DNA of 64,000 nucleotides from Rhodoferax ferrireducens (GTDB lineage Bacteria; Pseudomonadota; Gammaproteobacteria; Burkholderiales; Burkholderiaceae_C): NCBI RefSeq assembly GCF_003347515.1, contig NZ_QEII01000298.1, positions 124,001 through 188,000 on the forward strand. The letters run 5' to 3'. Position numbers and translations under genes: made by a program. The notes beneath the pieces were generated by a model. The model did not search any database. It was not told the origin of the DNA and worked only from the letters and a program-made list of their open reading frames with translations. Below, piece by piece: positions 58,266-64,000 of this stretch (its first letter is position 1; each line of letters begins with the position of its first letter).

Positions 58266-59432
58266 TTAGTTAGTGACCGTTCGCGAGGCGATTTCCGCTG
58301 GCCTATGTTTCAACCACCGGTACAAATCAGCCGTAATGCGTTCGGAGGCATGCCCATCCCAAAATTCAGGAACACGACCACGCTTGCCATTTCCAGTCAA
58401 GATATCGTGCACAGCACCAAGAATGGCATCACGGTCGCGTCCAACCAGGATATTGGTACCTTGCTCAACGGTAATAGGACGCTCAGTGTTTTCTCGCAGA
58501 GTCAAGCAAGGCACGCCGAGCGCCGTCGTTTCCTCCTGCAGACCACCCGAGTCGGTAAGTACGACAGTGGCTCCCGCCATAAGACCCAGCATTTCAAGGT
58601 ACCCCTGCGGTGGCAATAAAACCATGCGCGCAGAATCAATTAAGTCCATCAGACCGAATCGCTCGATATTGCTGCGGGTTCGCGGATGCAGGGCAATCAC
58701 CAAGGGCAAGCTGGCTGCAACCTCATCTAGCACTCCGAGTAGCGCACGCAGGGTTTCAGGATCATCCACATTGGAGGGCCGATGCAGGGTCACCACACCA
58801 TAGCCGAAGGGATGGCTTAATACCAAAGGATCGACATTGCAGGCTTGCAGGGTGTCCTTGGCGCCACGAGCGTTCGCCCGCCCAAATACCACCGAGTCAA
58901 TCATGACGTTACCCGCAAAACAAACCCTGTTCGACGGTATGCCCTCCCGTGTCAGGTTATCTTCAGCCGTGCGCTCCGTGGTGTAGAGCCTGTCAGATAT
59001 TTGGTCAGTGAGAATGCGATTGATTTCCTCCGGCATGGCGCGGTCATAGCTACGCAGGCCGGCCTCAATATGCACCACCGGCACACTTTTTTTGACGGCA
59101 ACCAGTGAACACGCTAGCGTTGAATTGACGTCTCCCACCACCGCCACACATGAAGGCGTGTGTGCATCAATAATGGGCTCGAACCGTCTCATGACTTCGG
59201 CCGTTTGGATGGCATGGGTGCCAGACCCCACTTCAAGATTAACGTCCGGCCGGGGCAGGCGCAGATCTTCGAACAGGCGGTCACTCATGTCTTTGTCATA
59301 GTGCTGACCGGTATGCACCAGCAACACTGGCAGGGGCGGAATATGTGCCGCCATAGCCCTGAGAATGGGGGCCATTTTCATAAAGTTGGGCCGAGCTCCC
59401 ACCACGCAAATGACAGGACGCAAGTTGCTCAT
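58266..59432 (-). CDS. wecB: UDP-N-acetylglucosamine 2-epimerase (non-hydrolysing)
   Basis: A 388-residue enzyme that converts UDP-GlcNAc to UDP-ManNAc. ICVVGARPNFMKMAPILRAM, VLLVHTGQHYDKDMSDRLFE, VAVVGDVNSTLACSLVAVKK, VVHIEAGLRSYDRAMPEEIN and LTDSGGLQEETTALGVPCLT are all present. These hold the UDP and active-site residues, including the Asp and Glu of the DVNSTLA and IEAGLR motifs. Full length. The start overlaps the ATPase gene's stop (ATGA). With the TviB-type dehydrogenase it supplies ManNAcA- or related donors. Confidence 0.96.
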   Translation of the reverse strand: MSNLRPVICVVGARPNFMKMAPILRAMAAHIPPLPVLLVHTGQHYDKDMSDRLFEDLRLPRPDVNLEVGSGTHAIQTAEVMRRFEPIIDAHTPSCVAVVGDVNSTLACSLVAVKKSVPVVHIEAGLRSYDRAMPEEINRILTDQISDRLYTTERTAEDNLTREGIPSNRVCFAGNVMIDSVVFGRANARGAKDTLQACNVDPLVLSHPFGYGVVTLHRPSNVDDPETLRALLGVLDEVAASLPLVIALHPRTRSNIERFGLMDLIDSARMVLLPPQGYLEMLGLMAGATVVLTDSGGLQEETTALGVPCLTLRENTERPITVEQGTNILVGRDRDAILGAVHDILTGNGKRGRVPEFWDGHASERITADLYRWLKHRPAEIASRTVTN

Positions 59433-60535
59433 TGAGTGCTCTCCTGGTTTGCCTTATTGACCGCCGAGACGAGTTTTTTCAGCATGACAAGAATTTCCAG
59501 GTTGATACGCTCAAGGCGAAGCACGCTTCCCTCCAGACGTCTCAAGCGACCGTCATATTGCTCAACGCCCAGGCCGTCAATTTGACTTGAAATTGCACCG
59601 GCCAAGCCGGGTGTAACCTGCAATTTAACAAGATCGATATCAACCAAATTGGCCGTTGTCAGATCCGCAATTTGTGAATCGGCCCAGTCCGATCGGTCCT
59701 CCTGGGTCTTGTTGGCGGGGGCCGCTGATTCATCATGAATCTCGCTCACGACCTCGTTGACATCTTCAAGGTCAAAGGCGTCTTTATTTCCCAAAAATCC
59801 AAGTAACAACAAGCGGTCACAAATCAAGTTGATACGGCGGGGAATGCCCCCTGAGGACTGGAAAATGCCTTCATATGCGCCCATATCGAAGCTAGGTCGA
59901 CCGGACGCACCGGCACATTTCAAACGATGTTCAATATAGCCCCGCGTTTCATCCAGATCCAATGGCCCAATATGGCAAGTGGCGGTGACGCGCTGCCTGA
60001 GTTGCTGCATGGTGGGACTTCGCAAAATCGTACGAAACTCGGGTTGCCCAACCAAAAACGTTTGTAGCAGCGCCTGCTGGCCAAACTGAAAGTTGGACAG
60101 CATACGTAATTCTTCCACCGCCCGGGATGTGAGGTTTTGAGCCTCATCAACAATCAGCAGGCAGCGTTTACCTTGACTTGCCTGGCTGACCAGATACGCC
60201 TCCAGCGCCATGAGCACGTCAGCTTTTGAAACGTCTTTGACACGCACACCAAAAGCCGCGCCCACCATGCGCAGGGTGTCTTCAGCATCGAGTTGCGTGG
60301 TGACGAGATTGGCGGCCACGACCTTGGTGGGGTCCAGACTGGCAAGCAAGCCCCGCACAATGGTGGTCTTGCCCGCGCCAACCTCGCCCGTGATAACTAT
60401 GAAACCTTCGTTTCTTTGCACACCGTACTCAAGGTAGGCCTTAGCTCGTCGGTGCTGCTTGCTGCCAAAATAAAAACTGGGATCAGGGTTCAGCTGAAAG
60501 GGTTTGCTGCTTAACCCGTAAAATGATTCGTACAT
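59429..60535 (-). CDS. XrtA/PEP-CTERM system-associated ATPase
   Basis: A 368-residue AAA+ protein of type TIGR03015, related to ExeA. MYESFYGLSSKPFQLNPDPS is the conserved start, GEVGAGKTTIVRG the Walker A with Lys56, CLLIVDEAQNLTSRAVEELR the Walker B, and GGIPRRINLICDRLLLLGFL the sensor region. The C-terminal ~100 residues (from about 260) are variable and end in a helical, probably coiled-coil segment. It may energise assembly of the export machinery. It is 3 bases upstream of the outer-membrane protein gene's stop. Confidence 0.95.
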   Translation of the reverse strand: MYESFYGLSSKPFQLNPDPSFYFGSKQHRRAKAYLEYGVQRNEGFIVITGEVGAGKTTIVRGLLASLDPTKVVAANLVTTQLDAEDTLRMVGAAFGVRVKDVSKADVLMALEAYLVSQASQGKRCLLIVDEAQNLTSRAVEELRMLSNFQFGQQALLQTFLVGQPEFRTILRSPTMQQLRQRVTATCHIGPLDLDETRGYIEHRLKCAGASGRPSFDMGAYEGIFQSSGGIPRRINLICDRLLLLGFLGNKDAFDLEDVNEVVSEIHDESAAPANKTQEDRSDWADSQIADLTTANLVDIDLVKLQVTPGLAGAISSQIDGLGVEQYDGRLRRLEGSVLRLERINLEILVMLKKLVSAVNKANQESTQ

Positions 60536-60538
60536 GGG

Positions 60539-62071
60539 TCAGAACTGCACAATCAAACTACCAATGACGGCGGTTTCGATATAAGACGACGTGTTGCCGC
60601 TAGAAACAACGCGACGCACCGCTATAGAAGCTGTGGCCTTTCTGCCTACTCTGCCAGTAACGTTGATGTTGAACGAACGCAATGTAATGTCTTGCTGACT
60701 TGAAACCCCAGAGGTGTTTTGCTGCGACACAAGGACACCCAATGAATAGTCGGGCGTTAGGCGATGCGCATAGTTGACCATAAAGCCGCGCTGGCGAACC
60801 AACGAAGAATTCGAGAAATCATCGACGCCTGTCGACACAGTGTCGAGCCTGCTGCCCTCGCTTCGCGTGGCAATAAATGTGACAGTATCGCGCACGCCAA
60901 GCAACGCCAAGGAAAAATCTTGCCGACGCTGCAATGACACTGCCGCCGTCAAAAAGCTGCTGACGACAATTGCATTTGGACTGATGCCATTTGCCTGCAA
61001 ATAGGCATTGACCAACCTTGCGCGGGCTGTCGGGTTGGGCTCAAGAGATTCGAACTGGCTGTACAACAGGTCATAGATGGATCCGAGACTGGCAATGCCG
61101 GTCTGGCTTGGTGTCGCTGAAACATCCTTGGAATCAGTAAATCGCCACATGGTGCGCGCCGTTCGGTGCGAAAAACTCAGGTTGTGCGCTTCTCCGAATG
61201 AACGGTGATCCCGCGATGCTGACAAACTGGTCAACTCTGACGGAAACCAGCTTGCTCCAAAGCCGCTTGTACCGTAACTTTTCTTCTCGATGCTTGTATA
61301 GTTATTGGATTCACGTCCTGCATTGGAAAATATGCGCAATTGGGGCGTGATCGAATATGACAAGCCAAGACTTAATCGATCATTTTCGGTGGGACGACCT
61401 GCGCTGTAGTTAACAGTTTGACGATTGCCATCTGCCGACCAGCCAAGGTTACGAAAGGCACTAGCACCGCTCAATCTAACGCTGCCATCGACCATACTGA
61501 CGCCCGATCCCTCAGCCGTATCGCTGTTAGTGACGGATCTGCTGTAACGAGCCTCATAGCTGGCCATATCGCCCAATCGCCCGCGCACGTAGGGCGAAAG
61601 CCGGTAGTGGGCAACCTCAGCTTTATTGGCGTTGATAGCGGCATTGTCGACGGACTGCGTACCAAAAGCAGAAACCGCCTGCTGCGAAATGGAGCCATTG
61701 AAATCGACAAAAGCCCAGCCATCAACCACCTCCAGCGTACCAAACGTATTGAGACCGTTTTGGAATTGAGTGCTGTCGGGTGATGAATTTTGCGCATACA
61801 TCACACTGGTTAAAGAATAGTCAAAAAACGTCTTAAGCGTTGCACCGTCAATATTGATGCGGACACCGGCACTGATTTCAGTAATCTGTTCCGACTGCTG
61901 TCCATCACTGGCCAGACGCACGTTGTCGGTCAAGGTTTCAGAAACCGAGACACTCGGCATGACAGTCACCTGACCATAGACGCCAGCCGACGCCATGAAC
62001 AGCATGGCTACCACAGGGCCTGCAACAGCAGGGATTTTCCGGGTTCCGAGAGAAGGCGGATTACAAATCAT
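60539..62071 (-). CDS. PEP-CTERM system-associated outer-membrane beta-barrel protein
   Basis: A 510-residue protein of type TIGR03016. A signal segment (VAGPVVAMLFMASAGVYG) is followed by VTVMPSVSVSETLTDNVRLA and repeated amphipathic strands rich in Ser, Tyr and Asn (LGWSADGNRQTVNYSAGRPT, RLSLGLSYSITPQLRIFSNA), ending in a Phe (IGSLIVQF), as expected for a barrel handled by the Bam machinery. It probably forms the outer-membrane exit or a structural partner for the EPS. Confidence 0.92.
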   Translation of the reverse strand: MICNPPSLGTRKIPAVAGPVVAMLFMASAGVYGQVTVMPSVSVSETLTDNVRLASDGQQSEQITEISAGVRINIDGATLKTFFDYSLTSVMYAQNSSPDSTQFQNGLNTFGTLEVVDGWAFVDFNGSISQQAVSAFGTQSVDNAAINANKAEVAHYRLSPYVRGRLGDMASYEARYSRSVTNSDTAEGSGVSMVDGSVRLSGASAFRNLGWSADGNRQTVNYSAGRPTENDRLSLGLSYSITPQLRIFSNAGRESNNYTSIEKKSYGTSGFGASWFPSELTSLSASRDHRSFGEAHNLSFSHRTARTMWRFTDSKDVSATPSQTGIASLGSIYDLLYSQFESLEPNPTARARLVNAYLQANGISPNAIVVSSFLTAAVSLQRRQDFSLALLGVRDTVTFIATRSEGSRLDTVSTGVDDFSNSSLVRQRGFMVNYAHRLTPDYSLGVLVSQQNTSGVSSQQDITLRSFNINVTGRVGRKATASIAVRRVVSSGNTSSYIETAVIGSLIVQF

Positions 62072-62095
62072 GACTGAACGTGACAGCGAATATAG

Positions 62096-63007
62096 TTAAG
62101 CTTGCGGCTGCTCATGCCCGTAGCCGTATCCCTGTCCGTATCCGCGTCCGTATCCATACTGCCCCATGAAGACAGCTTTTGCCTGATTAAGCAACATTAA
62201 CTTGACGGGGCATGCCTCAATAGTGGCGAGCGCTTGCCGAACTTCTGACTGCAAGGTTCTTTCAGCTTGTACCACCACCACAATCTGGCCCATATGAGAC
62301 GCGAGCACCCGCGCCTCCGTGGTGAGAAGAAGCGGTGGTGAATCAAAAACAATGATGCGGTCCGCATAGCGCTTTGCCATATCATCCAACAACCGAATCA
62401 TTGCATCGCTGGCCAACAACTCTGTGGCGCGCGCATGCGGTGTTCCACTGGGCAAAATGGTCAGCTTCTCAATGTTGGTTTTCAACAGCATGCTTGACAT
62501 ATCCTTTGACTCATCAAGCACCAGATCAAGCAACCCGGGGCCAGAGGGAAGCCCCAGCACGCGCATGACAGACGGACGCGCCACGTCGGCGTCCACGAGC
62601 ATGACTGTGTTATCCAACTCGGTGGCAATGCTCAGCGCCAAATTGATGGCATTGAAACTCTTGCCCTCGCCGGGCAGCGCGCTGGTAATCATGATCAGAT
62701 TGCCATTGACGATTATCGAGGCGCCCTTGCCCATGGCGTTTTGAATCAATGGCCGCTTGATCACCCGGAATTGATCTGCAATTTCGGACCGGGGCGCATT
62801 GGGGCTAACAATTCCCGCCGTAGCAAGTGCATCCAGGTCAATTTCAACACGCCTGGACAGCGGCGCAGGCTGCCCCTCAGGCGTTCCGATATCAGGATTT
62901 TTGGCCGTAATGGATGGAGTCGCAAGGGTCTGCGTAGCAGGCATATCTACACCCGCCTGGCGAAGCTGTTCCAAGCGTTGCGCCGCCTGTTCGATCAAGC
63001 TACTCAT
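62096..63007 (-). CDS. XrtA-associated tyrosine autokinase (BY-kinase, CpsD-like)
   Basis: A 303-residue cytoplasmic kinase. MITSALPGEGKSFNAINLAL is the Walker A with Lys116, VMLVDADVARPSVMRVLGLP the Walker A', and ADRIIVFDSPPLLLTTEARV the Walker B. The C-terminal tail is Tyr-Gly rich (YGYGRGYGQGYGYGHEQPQ), the usual autophosphorylation cluster. It partners the Wzc-like chain-length protein encoded just upstream and cycles phosphorylation to control polymer length. It matches the PEP-CTERM tyrosine kinase family TIGR03018. Confidence 0.95.
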   Translation of the reverse strand: MSSLIEQAAQRLEQLRQAGVDMPATQTLATPSITAKNPDIGTPEGQPAPLSRRVEIDLDALATAGIVSPNAPRSEIADQFRVIKRPLIQNAMGKGASIIVNGNLIMITSALPGEGKSFNAINLALSIATELDNTVMLVDADVARPSVMRVLGLPSGPGLLDLVLDESKDMSSMLLKTNIEKLTILPSGTPHARATELLASDAMIRLLDDMAKRYADRIIVFDSPPLLLTTEARVLASHMGQIVVVVQAERTLQSEVRQALATIEACPVKLMLLNQAKAVFMGQYGYGRGYGQGYGYGHEQPQA

Positions 63008-63014
63008 ATTTGAT

Positions 63015-64000
63015 TCATCCTGCCCGCCCCGACAAAAGGGAGAAAATAATCATTCCTCCAATAAAAACACCAACTAAGCCACCTGAAGCACCCAGAAACT
63101 TCTTCAAATCAGATTTTTCTTTCTGCACAGCCCCTTCACCCATTACCAGGGTAACCACACCAAGCAGCGGTAACCCAATCGCATCTCTCAGAGAACGTGC
63201 ATCGTAAAAAACGGCGCGCAACTGACTTGCGACAAAGGCGACCGCAAGCCCGGCACCCAACGCAGCCAACAAAGCAAGGGGCAGGAGCAGCAGACGATTG
63301 GGCGCCACCGGATTGGGAGACACGCGCGGCGGGTCTATCAGACGAAAATCGACAACGCCAGCGGAGCTCTCCAGCTCACCCGACATCGTTGCCGACTCTC
63401 TGCGGGACACAAGGTCGTTATAGTTTCTCTTGTTGATTTCGTAGTCACGATTCAACTGGGAGTATTCCGCTTCAATTTGCGGGGCTGTCTTCATCAACTC
63501 ACGAGCCCGGTTGAAACGCGCCTCGTACTCACCAACCCTTGCTCGCAGGGCAGCGACTTGCACCTCCGCGCTGGCCTGCATGCGATTGAGTTCCTGATAG
63601 GCCAAGCTGTTGGTCGCCCCCGACTCGGGGTTGGCCATTGCGGTCTTACGCAATTCTTGCACTTCTTTGCGCTTGATTTCTTCGAGCTCTTTAATCAGAC
63701 GCCTGGCGTTCGAAACATCAGGATGTTGCTCGGTAAAACGCTGTAGCAATCCATCAAGATATCGCTTCTGCGCGTCAATGCGCGCATCAATTTCAGGTGT
63801 CGAGATCGACATGGCTGATTCTTGCAGCAGGCTACGCGACGTTATATTGGCGTTTTGCGATTTTTCGGCGTCCAACTGACGCTTTGCTGCATCACGCGCG
63901 TTTTCTGCCTCACGCAATTCCAGTCGGGCTTGACTCAGTTGACTGCTCACGGCACTAAGCTGCCCGGCCATGTCTTTCCCGTCGGCGGCTTGAGTTTCAA
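63015..64000 (-). CDS. XrtA system polysaccharide chain-length determinant protein (C-terminal part)
   Basis: The C-terminal ~328 residues of a Wzz/GumC-like inner-membrane protein. The frame is open through the window edge (ETQAADGKDMAGQLSA), so the gene starts outside; the ATG at 63971 is internal. Long periplasmic coiled coils (ARLELREAENARDAAKRQLD, LNRMQASAEVQVAALRARVG, YSQLNRDYEINKRNYNDLVS) precede the proline-rich motif PPRVSPNPVAPNRL and the second membrane helix. It sets EPS chain length with the tyrosine kinase that follows after 7 bases. Confidence 0.93.
   Translation of the reverse strand, partial: ETQAADGKDMAGQLSAVSSQLSQARLELREAENARDAAKRQLDAEKSQNANITSRSLLQESAMSISTPEIDARIDAQKRYLDGLLQRFTEQHPDVSNARRLIKELEEIKRKEVQELRKTAMANPESGATNSLAYQELNRMQASAEVQVAALRARVGEYEARFNRARELMKTAPQIEAEYSQLNRDYEINKRNYNDLVSRRESATMSGELESSAGVVDFRLIDPPRVSPNPVAPNRLLLLPLALLAALGAGLAVAFVASQLRAVFYDARSLRDAIGLPLLGVVTLVMGEGAVQKEKSDLKKFLGASGGLVGVFIGGMIIFSLLSGRAG

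Overview
The window is most of an exopolysaccharide locus of the exosortase A (XrtA/EpsH, PEP-CTERM) type. Family matches, GC-rich coding and gene content suggest a betaproteobacterium of the Burkholderiales, probably Comamonadaceae-like (Rhodoferax/Polaromonas type). This is inferred from protein families, because the window has no rRNA or other phylogenetic marker.

Layout. (1) 1-11.1 kb is a conserved XrtA block. On the minus strand lie prsR (partial) and prsK, an EpsB-type initiating sugar transferase, an O-antigen-ligase-like protein, a PLP decarboxylase and an AMP-forming acyl ligase. Divergently on the plus strand lie an acyl carrier protein and two alpha/beta-hydrolase-fold proteins. 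(2) 11.1-43.1 kb is a variable glycan island. It holds a secreted TPR protein, aminotransferases, GNAT/FemAB-like and left-handed beta-helix acyltransferases, family 2 and 4 glycosyltransferases, a Wzx flippase, FkbM and class I methyltransferases, a large VanZ/ligase fusion, a beta-helix protein and an asparagine-synthase-like protein. Three insertion sequences (about 17.1-18.8, 20.7-21.9 and 22.5-23.8 kb) and several gene remnants lie between 17 and 24 kb, and a collapsed rmlA lies at 35.6 kb. A tightly overlapping plus-strand operon (36.0-43.1 kb) resembles a Gtr/Arn-type system that builds a modified amino sugar, loads it on a lipid carrier, flips it and transfers it outside the cytoplasm. 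(3) 43.2-64 kb, all minus strand, is the second conserved XrtA block: deacetylase, O-glycosylation ligase, CapK-like adenylating enzyme, four glycosyltransferases, amidotransferase 1, TviB-type dehydrogenase, exosortase A fused to an EpsI domain, FemAB protein, DUF3473-type deacetylase, WecB, the XrtA ATPase, the outer-membrane protein, the tyrosine autokinase and the Wzc-like chain-length protein (partial).

How it works together. The likely sequence is: the EpsB transferase starts a lipid-linked unit. WecB and TviB supply ManNAc- and uronate-type donors. The glycosyltransferases extend the unit, Wzx flips it, and the ligase/polymerase proteins and the Wzc/kinase/outer-membrane proteins polymerise and export it. 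PrsK/PrsR control expression, and XrtA processes PEP-CTERM proteins encoded elsewhere; no clear PEP-CTERM substrate lies in this window. The island looks like the exchangeable, strain-specific part that sets glycan structure, and its remnants show recent rearrangement.

Limits: families were assigned by reading motifs, without database searches. Sugar identities and exact activities of most glycosyltransferases cannot be read from sequence.
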